From contig JAJFLE010000040.1 in NCBI GenBank assembly GCA_021772835.1, positions 1 to 48,323 of the forward strand: a stretch of 48,323 bases of DNA. Reading direction: 5' to 3'. The notes under the pieces are model-generated. The model had not been told where the DNA came from. It saw only the letters and a list, made by a program, of their open reading frames with translations, and did not search any database. The stretch is from Mariprofundus sp. Its GTDB lineage: Bacteria > Pseudomonadota > Zetaproteobacteria > Mariprofundales > Mariprofundaceae. Both the position numbers and the translations under genes were made by a program. Below, one piece after another: positions 37,111 through 45,331 of this stretch (position 1 is the first letter of the stretch; each line of letters begins with the position of its first letter).

Positions 37111-37258
37111 GCTTGGCGAGAGCCACCTGATTTGACATGAAACAAGAAACCGATAGTCAGCAGCCTGTCATTTCCAAAGCAGGCATGAGCGGCTGTTTCG
37201 TTGACAATAAGGTGGCTGATTCCTAACGTCGCGACACTTTTTTAAACAAGGATGTACC

Positions 37259-38560
37259 ATGTCAGTGATTACCCAATCCCAGAATGATTTCGAAAAGGCC
37301 AAAAAGATAATCCCCGGCGGCGTGAATTCGCCAGTACGTGCTTTTAAATCGGTCGGCGGCACACCACGCTTTTTTGCTAAAGCCAGTGGCGCTTATGTTT
37401 GGGACGTAGATGGCAATAAGTATACCGATTATGTCGGTTCCTGGGGTCCGATGATTCTCGGCCATAGCCACCCTGATGTAGTCAAGGGCGTGCAGGAAAC
37501 CGCGGCGCTAGGCATGAGCTTTGGCGCGCCTTGCGAGCTGGAGATAGATCTGGCGCAACTGGTCATTGATATGGTGCCCTCTATCGATGTGATTCGCTTT
37601 GTGAACTCGGGCACCGAAGCCACCATGAGTGCCCTTCGTCTGGCGCGCGGATTTACCGGCCGCGATAAATTCATCAAATTTGATGGCGGCTATCACGGCC
37701 ATGCCGACGGTTTTCTGGTGAAAGCCGGTTCCGGTGCTGCCACCTTCGGCGAACCCGATTCTGCGGGTGTGCCCGCCGATTATGCCAAGCTGACCTTGAC
37801 GGCCCCTTTCAATGACATCGAAGCGGTAAAAACACTATTTGCTGAAAATAAAAATGAAATCGCCTGCATTATCGTGGAGCCTGTACCGGGCAATACCGGT
37901 GTCATGCTGCTGCATGAAAATGGCTTTCTGCAGGCACTGCGCGATATCTGTGACGCCGAAGGTGCACTGCTGATCTTTGATGAAGTCATGTGTGGTTTCC
38001 GTGTTAGTGCAGGCGGTGCACAGGAGCGTTTTGGTATCAAACCTGATCTGACCTGCCTGGGTAAAATCATCGGTGGTGGCCTGCCTGTTGGTGCTTATGG
38101 CGGCCGTGAAGATATCATGCGCAAGATTTCACCGGATGGGCCCGTTTATCAGGCTGGCACACTCTCGGGCAACCCACTGGCCATGCGAGCTGGCATCGAA
38201 ACCCTTTCACGCCTGCGTGTGCCGGGTTTTTATGAAGATCTGGAACGCAAAACCACGCGTCTGGTGGAAGGTCTGTTGGCAGGTTGCAAAGCTGCAGGTG
38301 TACCTGCTGTTGCCAATCAAGTGGGTGCGATGTTCACCGTTTTCTTTACCGAGCTTGATGCAGTCACCTGCTGCTCCGATGTCAGCAGCCACTGCGATCT
38401 GGCTTTTTTCGGCAAGTTTTTCAATGCCATGCTCGATGAAGGTATTTATCTTGCCCCATCCCAGTACGAAGCAGCATTCATGTCAGCAGCCCACACCGAT
38501 GCCGACGTGGAGAACACCATTGCAGCGGCTGGCCGTGCACTTGCGAAACTAACGGCATGA
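37259..38560 (+). CDS. hemL: Glutamate-1-semialdehyde 2,1-aminomutase
   Basis: 433 residues, class III PLP aminotransferase fold. N-terminal [22 protein letters not shown] is diagnostic; [17 protein letters not shown] binds PLP phosphate, [10 protein letters not shown] supplies the ring-binding Asp, and Lys269 in [19 protein letters not shown] is the Schiff-base lysine. Makes 5-aminolevulinate in the C5 haem pathway. AAGGATG precedes the ATG. Divergent from the HDOD gene. Confidence 0.97.
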   Translation: MSVITQSQNDFEKAKKIIPGGVNSPVRAFKSVGGTPRFFAKASGAYVWDVDGNKYTDYVGSWGPMILGHSHPDVVKGVQETAALGMSFGAPCELEIDLAQLVIDMVPSIDVIRFVNSGTEATMSALRLARGFTGRDKFIKFDGGYHGHADGFLVKAGSGAATFGEPDSAGVPADYAKLTLTAPFNDIEAVKTLFAENKNEIACIIVEPVPGNTGVMLLHENGFLQALRDICDAEGALLIFDEVMCGFRVSAGGAQERFGIKPDLTCLGKIIGGGLPVGAYGGREDIMRKISPDGPVYQAGTLSGNPLAMRAGIETLSRLRVPGFYEDLERKTTRLVEGLLAGCKAAGVPAVANQVGAMFTVFFTELDAVTCCSDVSSHCDLAFFGKFFNAMLDEGIYLAPSQYEAAFMSAAHTDADVENTIAAAGRALAKLTA

Positions 38561-38564
38561 TGTA

Positions 38565-38591
38565 TTCACCGCAGAGTTACGCAGAGGAAAG
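38565..38591. repeat. Half copy of the CACCRCRRAG-family repeat
   Basis: TTCACCGCAGAGTTACGCAGAGG directly after hemL matches the left end of copies 1-3; the matching right end is absent and is replaced by the palindrome at 38621. Confidence 0.45.
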
Positions 38592-38620
38592 ATTCTGGAT
38601 TTCTCTCGCTTGCGGCGATG

Positions 38621-38698
38621 CCTTGCCTACTTCTGTTAAATGGAAACAGTGCGGAATTCGTGTTTTATTCCGCACCCATTTTGCAGAAGTACGCAAGG
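38621..38698. repeat. Long imperfect palindrome between hemL and hisI
   Basis: Outer arms CCTTGCCTACTTCTG / CAGAAGTACGCAAGG pair at 14 of 15 positions, and inner arms GTGCGGAAT/ATTCCGCAC (38649-38657 and 38667-38675) pair perfectly. It could fold as a nested hairpin or cruciform, or work as a terminator-like or attenuating structure. A further CTTTCTTT/AAAGAAAG pair follows at about 38725-38758. Confidence 0.6.
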
Positions 38699-38774
38699 GA
38701 GTTCATCTCAGCCTGCGAGCCCCTTTCTTTCGTTCTTACTTTGGGGGACAAAGAAAGGACAACGGACTCATGGT

Positions 38775-39131
38775 ATGAGCCTGTTAAATCAGATTAAATT
38801 TAACGCGGACGGTTTAGTGCCTGCCATTACACAAGACGCTGCAACTGGCCGCGTGCTGATGATGGCCTGGATGAATGAGGAAGCAGTCGAGCAGACACTG
38901 GCAACGGGGTTTGCCCACTACTATTCACGCTCGCGCAGCAAGCAGTGGAAAAAAGGCGAATCCTCCGGTCATGTGCAGAAGATGGTTGAGATGTATCTCG
39001 ACTGTGATGGCGATACGCTGTTGCTCAAGATCGAACAGACTGGCCCTGCCTGCCACACCAACCGCGAATCCTGCTTTTACAAACAGGAGAAAAATGGACA
39101 ATGGGTCACCATTGAGGAGCCGATGACGTGA
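38775..39131 (+). CDS. hisI: Phosphoribosyl-AMP cyclohydrolase
   Basis: 118 residues from ATG 38775; the frame extends upstream, but only through the palindrome. Signature [41 protein letters not shown], then the zinc-binding [28 protein letters not shown] with its three Cys. Opens the purine ring of PR-AMP in histidine synthesis. Its stop overlaps the hisE start (GTGA). Confidence 0.96.
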   Translation: MSLLNQIKFNADGLVPAITQDAATGRVLMMAWMNEEAVEQTLATGFAHYYSRSRSKQWKKGESSGHVQKMVEMYLDCDGDTLLLKIEQTGPACHTNRESCFYKQEKNGQWVTIEEPMT

Positions 39132-39460
39132 GTAATCATATCCTGAGAGAACTGGCAGCCATTCTGGAAACGCGCAAATCCGAATCGCCGGATAGCTCCT
39201 ACGTCGCCTCCCTCTATGCCAAACCCGACAAGATGCTGGAGAAAATCGGCGAAGAGGCCGTGGAAACCATTATCGCGGCCAAGAATGAAGACCGCGAACA
39301 GATCATCTATGAAACGGCTGATCTATGGTTCCACTCCATGGTGATGCTGGCCCAGAAAGGTTTAAGCCCGGACGATGTTCTCAATGAACTGGCCCGCCGC
39401 TTTGGCATCTCCGGCCATGATGAAAAAGCTTCGCGCAGCAATGCGCCAAACAAGAGCTAA
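39128..39460 (+). CDS. hisE: Phosphoribosyl-ATP pyrophosphatase
   Basis: 110 residues starting with GTG that overlaps the hisI stop. All-alpha MazG-like NTP pyrophosphatase with [47 protein letters not shown]. Works just before HisI. Separate hisI and hisE genes contrast with the fused hisIE of enterobacteria. The cassette array begins 12 bp downstream. Confidence 0.96.
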   Translation: MSNHILRELAAILETRKSESPDSSYVASLYAKPDKMLEKIGEEAVETIIAAKNEDREQIIYETADLWFHSMVMLAQKGLSPDDVLNELARRFGISGHDEKASRSNAPNKS

Positions 39461-39472
39461 CCCTGACGCTCC

Positions 39473-39820
39473 ATGACTAAACGACCTAGAAATATATTCA
39501 CCGATTACCATGCCCATATCTATTTCGATGAGAGCACGATCGAGCACGCAACAACTCTATGTGAAAGAGCGGGCAAACTCTTTCATATTAACGTTGGGCG
39601 AATTCATAATAATCCGGTTGGTCCCCACCCTTCCGGGAGCTGCCAACTCACATTTAATCATTTACTGTTCGATCAACTTATTCCGTGGCTTGAGGAAAAT
39701 CGGCGGGGGCTTACGATCTTGGTTCACGCAGTAACAGGTAATAATCTTGAAGATCACACAACAAATGCTGCATGGCTTGGAGATGAGGTTTCGCTTGATA
39801 TTTCAATGTTCGTTGCCTAA
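39473..39820 (+). CDS. DOPA 4,5-dioxygenase-family protein (first cassette)
   Basis: 115 residues. The family pattern is clear: FTDYHAHIYFDESTIEHATTLCERA, then the GRIHNNPVGPHPSGSCQLTFN segment with conserved His residues, and LTILVHAVTGNNLEDHT. Members open the ring of DOPA or related catechols using Fe(II). Its TAA lies inside the left core (GCCTAAC) of the attC-like site that follows, as in mobile cassettes. No attI or attC is seen between it and hisE, so its left boundary is unclear. Confidence 0.8.
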   Translation: MTKRPRNIFTDYHAHIYFDESTIEHATTLCERAGKLFHINVGRIHNNPVGPHPSGSCQLTFNHLLFDQLIPWLEENRRGLTILVHAVTGNNLEDHTTNAAWLGDEVSLDISMFVA

Positions 39821-39876
39821 CAATAACATTGTGTTCGCTCACTGTCGTTCGCGAGGACGCGCCCCACATGTTAGCC
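39815..39876 (+). repeat. attC-like recombination site 1
   Basis: 62 bp from GCCTAAC to GTTAGCC, with an imperfect inverted interior (TAACA..TGTG..CGC against GCG..CACA..TGTTA). Lies directly behind the dioxygenase gene. Confidence 0.7.
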
Positions 39877-39981
39877 GTCATGCGTAAACAGCGAAAACGA
39901 AAAATTGAGATATTGCCCAATTTGATCAAATGAATTGGTACTTAAAACTATCGAGAATATTGATCGTCAAGCGTGTCACGC

Positions 39982-40121
39982 GCTTCGGGGCCAGGTCTTG
40001 TTTCGCGGATTTCAAATCCTTTTATCCATTGCATATGTTGGACGTTTAATCACTCATGCATCATGACACTTACGGATATGGTGGGGTGGAAGATGCGCAA
40101 AACAAGACCTGAGCCTGACGT
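39982..40121. repeat. 140-bp structured repeat, copy 1
   Basis: Over 80 percent identical by eye to 44115-44248. Ends are inverted: CAGGTCTTGTTT at 39992-40003 and AAACAAGACCTG at 40100-40111 are perfect complements, extendable to about 19 bp. A small hairpin GGATTTCAAATCC lies inside. No protein gene covers it. The stretch 39877-40186 otherwise holds only a 16-codon frame (ATG 39890) and a possible right core GTTAAGA at 40159. Confidence 0.7.
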
Positions 40122-40186
40122 TTCTACGCTCTGCTTTTTGCTTCCGGTGACATTGGCTGTTAAGAGTGTAAAAGAAGGCATCGGAT

Positions 40187-40714
40187 ATGACAAATAGCAT
40201 AAGCCTCATAAAAGCCACACTCGAAAATACTGAAGCAATATGCAATTTAATAAACACAGCATATCGCGGTGAAAATGGCTGGACCAAAGAAACAAATATT
40301 GTTTCAGGTCAAAGGACAAATATTGAGGATGTTAAGTCACTATTAAAAAGTGAAAATTCTCATCTGATGATTGCAATTAAAAACACTCGTATTATCGCCT
40401 GTATCTGTGTCGATAGAAATGATGATCAAGCATATATAGGTTCATTTGCTGTTGAACCAACATTTCAGAATTCAGGTATAGGTAAAATAATTTTACATTT
40501 AGCAGAAGAATATGCAATACATGAGCTTGGCTCCAAAGAGCTAGTGATGGTGGTAATTTCACAACGTAGTGAACTCATTTCTTTTTATGAGCGTCGTGGG
40601 TATAAAAGAACAGGGGAAATCGAAGATTACCCAGTTCATCTTAATGTTGGCACTCCCGTGCTAGAAGGTTTAACAATTGAATATCTTAAGAAATTCACAT
40701 GCCATGCCATTTAA
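40187..40714 (+). CDS. GNAT-family N-acetyltransferase (cassette)
   Basis: 175 residues. GNAT core: IGSFAVEPTFQNSGIGKIILHLAEEYA carries the acetyl-CoA-binding Q/RxxGxG/A-type loop, followed by LISFYERRGYKRTGE. Substrate unknown. AAGAAGG at 40171-40177 is the likely ribosome site. AT-rich codon use differs from the housekeeping genes to the left. Confidence 0.82.
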   Translation: MTNSISLIKATLENTEAICNLINTAYRGENGWTKETNIVSGQRTNIEDVKSLLKSENSHLMIAIKNTRIIACICVDRNDDQAYIGSFAVEPTFQNSGIGKIILHLAEEYAIHELGSKELVMVVISQRSELISFYERRGYKRTGEIEDYPVHLNVGTPVLEGLTIEYLKKFTCHAI

Positions 40715-40783
40715 AACCGCAGGGCAAAAACACCGTCCTGCTCGGACACCAAAAAACGGCGCCGTTTAAATCTAACATTAGGC
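40711..40783 (+). repeat. attC-like site 2 (weak)
   Basis: The right core reads ATTAGGC rather than GTTAGGC. The left part (TTTAAAACCGC) pairs loosely with CGGCGCCGTTTAAA. Assigned mainly by position between two same-strand cassette genes. Confidence 0.35.
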
Positions 40784-40804
40784 GCACGACAACCAGAGGT
40801 ATCA

Positions 40805-41422
40805 ATGGAGCCACTACTCTTCACCACATTTGTTATTGCTTCGGTTGCACTAATCGTAATTCCGGGACCGAACGTATTGGTTGTGATTTCAACTAGTATA
40901 TCTCATGGCACCAAACGAGGGCTTCAAACGGTACTGGGCACGTCTTCTGCGATGGCAATCCAATTGATCATTGCAGCCCTTGGAACAACATGGCTTGTAG
41001 CATCAATCGCTGAAGGGTTTGAATGGTTAAGGTGGCTTGGTGTAGCGTATTTGATGTACCTGGGTGTTACACACCTATCAAGTCTGATAAATAAAAAAAA
41101 CGATGAAAAAGCACAAGCAACGGGCAAGGGCACGTTCGGCCGTGGATTCATTGTTTCACTCACCAACCCGAAGACAATATTATTTTTTGGTGCCTTTCTA
41201 CCTCAGTTCGTATCTCCGAATGGGGTGTACATGAATCAAGTCATTATCCTTTCAATAACATTCCTGGTTTTGGCTACACTGCTAGATGGCTTGTATGCCA
41301 TGATAGCTGGGCGTTTACGGGGCCTGATTCAAGGGCCCAGAGTACAAAAAGTACAAAATGGGGTTAGTGGTTTGTTGTTTTTAGGTGCTGGAGCATGGCT
41401 CGCAGCAATGAGAAAGAGTTGA
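40805..41422 (+). CDS. LysE/RhtB-family amino acid exporter (cassette)
   Basis: 205 residues with five to six membrane helices. N-terminal signature VALIVIPGPNVLVVISTSISHGTKRGLQTVLGTS and the central GRGFIVSLTNPKTILFFGAFLPQFV are typical. It would export an amino acid or homoserine lactone-like compound. Tightly flanked by attC-like sites; stop is within 6 bp of the next left core. Confidence 0.85.
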   Translation: MEPLLFTTFVIASVALIVIPGPNVLVVISTSISHGTKRGLQTVLGTSSAMAIQLIIAALGTTWLVASIAEGFEWLRWLGVAYLMYLGVTHLSSLINKKNDEKAQATGKGTFGRGFIVSLTNPKTILFFGAFLPQFVSPNGVYMNQVIILSITFLVLATLLDGLYAMIAGRLRGLIQGPRVQKVQNGVSGLLFLGAGAWLAAMRKS

Positions 41423-41424
41423 GT

Positions 41425-41482
41425 GCCTAACAAAAGCGTTTAGCGTTTAACCCGGACATGCCGGTTAACGCTGGCGTTATGC
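41425..41482 (+). repeat. attC-like site 3
   Basis: 58 bp, GCCTAAC ... GTTATGC, with a strong inner stem (GCGTTTAACCCGG against CCGGTTAACGC) separated by a short loop. One of the clearest sites in the array. Confidence 0.8.
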
Positions 41483-41517
41483 AACCACATCAACTCATTG
41501 CCCATAAAGGAGTGATT

Positions 41518-42438
41518 ATGAATATTCGAAAAGATCATAGGGACATGTCATCTGAAGAAAAGAAAACTTTTATCGATGCGGTTCTCGAGCTAAAACAAGG
41601 AGGCAACCCTAGGACAGGTAGAAACTATAATTCTTATGTGCATTGGCATCATCAAGCCATGCGATTTGCCCATCAAGGACCATCATTTTTACCTTGGCAT
41701 AGAGAATTTCTTCGCTTATTTGAAGCAGACCTCCAAGATGTATCTAATGATCCAAGCCTTACGCTTCCGTATTGGAATTGGGTTGAAGACAACTTACCAG
41801 ACTCTGCATTTTGGAATTCTGATTTCATGGGGGGTAATGGTAGATCAACTGATGGTGTTGTAGAAACTGGTGCATTTGCACATGCAAACGGTTGGGTTCT
41901 CCCTATGGATGGTCCGGAACTAAAGAGAGAATTCGCAGTAAACACTCCTAGCCTTCCAAGCCAGCAGGATGTGGATGATTGCATGGCTCTGAGCAATTAT
42001 GACGTTGCTCCATGGACAAGACAAAGTGATGTCTCAGATAGTTTCCGTTGTCGCTTAGAGGGATGGGGTCCAAACCCTCCACACTTACATAATCAGGTTC
42101 ATGTTTGGGTAGGCGGTTCCATGCTCGAAATGACTTCCCCAAACGACCCTGTTTTTTTTCTACATCATTGTAACATAGATAGAATATGGGCGATGTGGCA
42201 AGACACAGATCCTAACCATGGTTTTTCACCCACGTTGCCTGTAACTGGCCGACCTTCACATAGTCTAAATGAATCGCTGGCAATATTTGCCAACGGGAGT
42301 ACCAATGCAAGTGTTTTAGATTACCGCTCTCTTAGTTATATCTATGACACGTCATCTTCTGCAATAGTTCCATTTGCAGAGCTGGAAAAGTCTGAAATGA
42401 AAGTGCCGGGTATAGAGCGATCTCCTTACCTGTACTAA
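41518..42438 (+). CDS. Tyrosinase (binuclear copper monooxygenase) (cassette)
   Basis: 306 residues from ATG 41518, with AAAGGAG 5 bp upstream; the longer frame begins inside attC 3. CuA ligands: YVHWHHQAMRFAH (His42/44/45, His52) and FLPWHREFLRLFE (His61). CuB: HNQVHVW and NDPVFFLHHCNIDRIWAMWQ. Oxidises monophenols to o-diphenols and quinones. No signal peptide and no recognised caddie protein next to it. Flanked by attC-like sites 3 and 4. Confidence 0.88.
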   Translation: MNIRKDHRDMSSEEKKTFIDAVLELKQGGNPRTGRNYNSYVHWHHQAMRFAHQGPSFLPWHREFLRLFEADLQDVSNDPSLTLPYWNWVEDNLPDSAFWNSDFMGGNGRSTDGVVETGAFAHANGWVLPMDGPELKREFAVNTPSLPSQQDVDDCMALSNYDVAPWTRQSDVSDSFRCRLEGWGPNPPHLHNQVHVWVGGSMLEMTSPNDPVFFLHHCNIDRIWAMWQDTDPNHGFSPTLPVTGRPSHSLNESLAIFANGSTNASVLDYRSLSYIYDTSSSAIVPFAELEKSEMKVPGIERSPYLY

Positions 42439-42439
42439 T

Positions 42440-42494
42440 GCATAACAATGTGTTCAACACGCTTCGCCGGGATGCCGTTAACACGGCGTTAGCC
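42440..42494 (+). repeat. attC-like site 4
   Basis: 55 bp, GCATAAC ... GTTAGCC. GTGTTCAAC pairs with GTTAACAC if one C is bulged, like the extrahelical base typical of attC sites. Confidence 0.75.
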
Positions 42495-42522
42495 TCTATA
42501 ATCAGCAAGGAGATTATTATCA

Positions 42523-42861
42523 ATGCCTATAGCTAATTGCATTATCACATCTGATTGTAAAAATAGTTCAGGCGACTCTAATGAACTCATTAAACTCTGG
42601 GCCAATGAATCTAAACAGTCATCAGAGGCTATGACTATCAACATCACTACAAGCGATGAACAACATGGTAAAAAATATACAGTTATGGCCAACTTACTGC
42701 TGCCATCTATTTGGTCTGGTTCAGATATTTCACAACTACAACTGGGTTTAGCTAAAGCTCTCACATTACATTTTCATGTATCCCTAAAGGAAGTCTTTGT
42801 TGCAACCAGTATCGTAAATTCAGGTATGGTCGTTGAAGAAGGCAAAGAAATAGAATGGTAA
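42523..42861 (+). CDS. Small protein with N-terminal Pro, tautomerase-like (cassette)
   Basis: 112 residues, MPIANCIITSDCKN... Proline directly after Met, a beta-strand, then a helix and the later SLKEVFVATSIVNSG strand resemble the MIF/4-oxalocrotonate tautomerase fold, where Pro1 is the catalytic base. Similarity is weak. AAGGAG lies at 42509-42514. No attC lies between it and the next gene. Confidence 0.6.
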   Translation: MPIANCIITSDCKNSSGDSNELIKLWANESKQSSEAMTINITTSDEQHGKKYTVMANLLLPSIWSGSDISQLQLGLAKALTLHFHVSLKEVFVATSIVNSGMVVEEGKEIEW

Positions 42862-42911
42862 CTGCAAAAGCGAATAATAAATCATCTAATCTAACCAGCG
42901 AAAGTAAATGA

Positions 42912-44054
42912 ATGATTATCAACATGGTCATATTCGCTGTAATTATTATTATCTCAGTGGCTGTCTTTCTAGCATTACGCATTCCACAACTGAAAATTCA
43001 TGGCAATACCTCTAAAACCAATAAGCTAGAGACTTTGAATGACTGGCTAGAACTTATTCATAATAAAGAAAAGTTCAATGGATCGGTTCTCTTATCAAAA
43101 CAAGGAAAAGTTATATTTTCAAAGGCTTATGGCCTTGACGGTGCGGAAATATCCAGTCCATTAACTGATCATTCTTCATTTAACCTGGCATCAGTCTCTA
43201 AGCAGTTCACGGCAATGGGGGTAGTGATACTGAAGGATCAATCAAAGCTGAATTATCAAGACAAGCTTTCTGATTATATCCCTGAGTTGTCTTACTATAA
43301 AGAGATCACCATCGAGCACCTTTTGCATCATAGCTCTGGTTTGCCTGACTATATGAATCTAGCTGCAAGAAACAGGACTAATAACGATATCTTCACAACC
43401 GCTGAAATGATTGCTCTCTACAACAGCCTCCATCCCAATCTGAACTTTGAATCGGGAACAAAATTTCAATACAGTAATGCCGGATATGTGTTGCTTGCTG
43501 AAATCATCGAGCGTACATCTGGTAACTCTTTTCAGGAGTTCATGGCTTCTCATATTTTTAAACCATTGAATATGAAAGACACCCAGGTATTTAATCTTTT
43601 GTCTGAAAATGAACCAGTAAAACGAGTTTATGGCTTTAAGCGTAGGTTCTGGCTTTTTGGTGGTAAGAATATTCCTCAAGACCTTAATTACTTTGACGGT
43701 GTGGCCGGTGATGGGGCTATTTATTCAAGCGCATATGATTTAAATATATGGCATAAAGCGTTGAGAGATGGAGATCTGGTTTCAAATGAAACCTATAAAG
43801 AAGCCTATAATCCTGCTCAATTAGATGATGGTTCAAAAACCAAATATGGCTTTGGTTGGTTTATTAATGATGACAACTCAGTTGAACATGCTGGTAGCTG
43901 GCAAGGCTTCACGTCCTATATTTATAGAGATATGGAGAATGATGATTTAATAGTCATCCTGGATAATTCGTCAAATACGCTCAGAGTCAATTCTATCGGA
44001 TTTCGCTTTAACTCCATTGGACTTAACTTGAAAGATATGATGGGAATGCTCTGA
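42912..44054 (+). CDS. Serine hydrolase, class C beta-lactamase-like (cassette)
   Basis: 380 residues with an N-terminal membrane helix (1-24). Motifs: SVSK at 94-97 (SxxK), YSN at 187-189 (YxN) and HAGSWQGF near the C-terminus in place of KTG. This is the beta-lactamase/PBP4-like esterase-peptidase family; it does not look like a resistance AmpC. Shares a cassette with the tautomerase-like gene, 50 bp upstream. Confidence 0.85.
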   Translation: MIINMVIFAVIIIISVAVFLALRIPQLKIHGNTSKTNKLETLNDWLELIHNKEKFNGSVLLSKQGKVIFSKAYGLDGAEISSPLTDHSSFNLASVSKQFTAMGVVILKDQSKLNYQDKLSDYIPELSYYKEITIEHLLHHSSGLPDYMNLAARNRTNNDIFTTAEMIALYNSLHPNLNFESGTKFQYSNAGYVLLAEIIERTSGNSFQEFMASHIFKPLNMKDTQVFNLLSENEPVKRVYGFKRRFWLFGGKNIPQDLNYFDGVAGDGAIYSSAYDLNIWHKALRDGDLVSNETYKEAYNPAQLDDGSKTKYGFGWFINDDNSVEHAGSWQGFTSYIYRDMENDDLIVILDNSSNTLRVNSIGFRFNSIGLNLKDMMGML

Positions 44055-44114
44055 GAAAAACAAGCCTAGCAATTCGATTATGTCATCCACTTTACGGAAG
44101 TTCGTTTGTAGCAA

Positions 44115-44248
44115 GCTTCGTGGCCAGCTCTTGTTTCGCGGATTTCAAATCCTTTTATCCATTGCATATATTGGAAATTTATATCACGCTGCATCATGAC
44201 ACTTACGGACATGGAGGGGCGAAATATGTGCAAAACAAGGCTGACGTT
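44115..44248. repeat. 140-bp structured repeat, copy 2
   Basis: Matches 39982-40121, keeping GGCCAGxTCTTGTTTCGCGG, the GGATTTCAAATCC hairpin, TTTTATCCATTGCATAT, GCATCATGACACTTACGGA and GCAAAACAAG. The end pairing changes from CAGG/CCTG to CAGC/GCTG. A right core GTTATGT follows at 44289, 41 bp after the repeat (38 bp in copy 1). Confidence 0.7.
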
Positions 44249-44310
44249 CTGTTCTCCTGCGCTTCACAAATTCCGTGAGCTGGGTCGTTATGTGTAATAA
44301 AGAATAAAAC

Positions 44311-44607
44311 TATGGTACAAATAATCGCACTATTAGAAATTAAAGATAAAGCCTCATTCAAACACTTTGAAAAAAAGCAATTAAAATCATGGAAAAACAC
44401 AAAGGCAAATTATTGTCGGCCTTTGAGCCAAACGAATCAGAAAGCACTTTACCGAATATTGACGAAGTTCATTATCTAGAATTTCCAAACCTCGAAGCAT
44501 TTGAAAACTATCGTGGTGACTCTGAACTCAACGAATTAACAGCACTAAGAAGTAATGGAATATCTAAAACAACAATTATAGTTTCAGGTGAACATGTTGT
44601 TTATTAA
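44311..44607 (+). CDS. DUF1330-like protein with apparent -1 frameshift (cassette)
   Basis: The N-terminus reads in one frame from ATG 44311 (MVQIIALLEIKDKASFKHFEKK) and the rest in the -1 frame (AIKIMEKHKGKLLSAFEP ... VVY) to 44607. The switch falls exactly at A-AAA-AAG (44371-44377), the dnaX-type slippery heptamer, in the correct phase. Joined, about 99 residues have the length and pattern of DUF1330 (HYLEFPNLEAFENY near the C-terminus). Either programmed frameshifting, a decayed gene, or a homopolymer sequencing error. The open frame from ATG 44389 alone encodes 72 residues. Confidence 0.55.
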
Positions 44608-44615
44608 CGTAAAAC

Positions 44616-44705
44616 ACACAACAAATAAATCAACATTGACAAGCAAAACCTGCGGCCTAAAAATCAGGCCTACAGTCTTGGTTTCTAGTTATTATGGCGT
44701 TATGC
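44616..44705 (+). repeat. attC-like site 5
   Basis: About 90 bp from ACACAAC to GTTATGC with an inner GGCCT/AGGCC hairpin. The left core is poor; the right core is clear. Confidence 0.5.
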
Positions 44706-44721
44706 ATAAAAAGGAATTCGT

Positions 44722-45243
44722 GTGAAAACCTATGTTATATTGTTCAGAGGAATCAATGTAGGAGGAAATAATATTCTCCCCATGAAAGCACTGACAGCTG
44801 TTCTTGAGGAAAATGATTATCGGGATGTTAAAACTTATATTCAAAGTGGTAATGTGGTACTCAGAAGTCAAAAGAAACCCGATACTAATATAGACTCCAT
44901 AATTCAGAATAAATTTGGCTTTAGACCAGAAGTTATCACCCTAGAAGAATCCGAGTTCATTACCGCAATAAAAAATAACCCATTTAGCTCTAAAGAGGGA
45001 AAAATAATTCATTTCTACTTTTGCAAAAACAGTCCAAAAGCAAATGCAGAACAATTGAAAACGTTAAGATCTGAATCTGAAGAATATTATATTGAAGATA
45101 AGGTTTTCTACCTGCATGCTCCACACGGTATAGGGCGCTCAAAGCTGGTGGCTAAAATTGAATCTTGTCTGGGAGTTCCGGCAACGGGTAGGAATCTCAA
45201 TACAATTAATAAACTTCAAAGCATGATCAATAATTATGCATAA
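44722..45243 (+). CDS. DUF1697 family protein (cassette)
   Basis: 173 residues with GTG start and AAGGA upstream. N-terminal family motif YVILFRGINVGGNNILPMKALTAVLEE, then VKTYIQSGNVVLRS and the late HGIGRSKLVAKIESCLGVPATGRNLNTINKL. Function of the family is unknown. Flanked by attC-like sites 5 and 6. Confidence 0.85.
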   Translation: MKTYVILFRGINVGGNNILPMKALTAVLEENDYRDVKTYIQSGNVVLRSQKKPDTNIDSIIQNKFGFRPEVITLEESEFITAIKNNPFSSKEGKIIHFYFCKNSPKANAEQLKTLRSESEEYYIEDKVFYLHAPHGIGRSKLVAKIESCLGVPATGRNLNTINKLQSMINNYA

Positions 45244-45311
45244 CAAGCCGTTTGTTCGGATGCTCATTTCGCTGCGCTGCATTCGCGCGCCGCACAGCTT
45301 CATCGTTAGAA
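45238..45311 (+). repeat. attC-like site 6
   Basis: 74 bp, GCATAAC ... GTTAGAA. GCATAAC overlaps the last codons and stop of the DUF1697 gene. Confidence 0.7.
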
Positions 45312-45331
45312 GTAAGTGAATTAATAAACAC

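Noticed and set aside
39443-39472. attI or attC site between hisE and the dioxygenase gene
   Set aside because: A GCTAACCC is present, but no right core or inverted half fits in the 12-bp gap.
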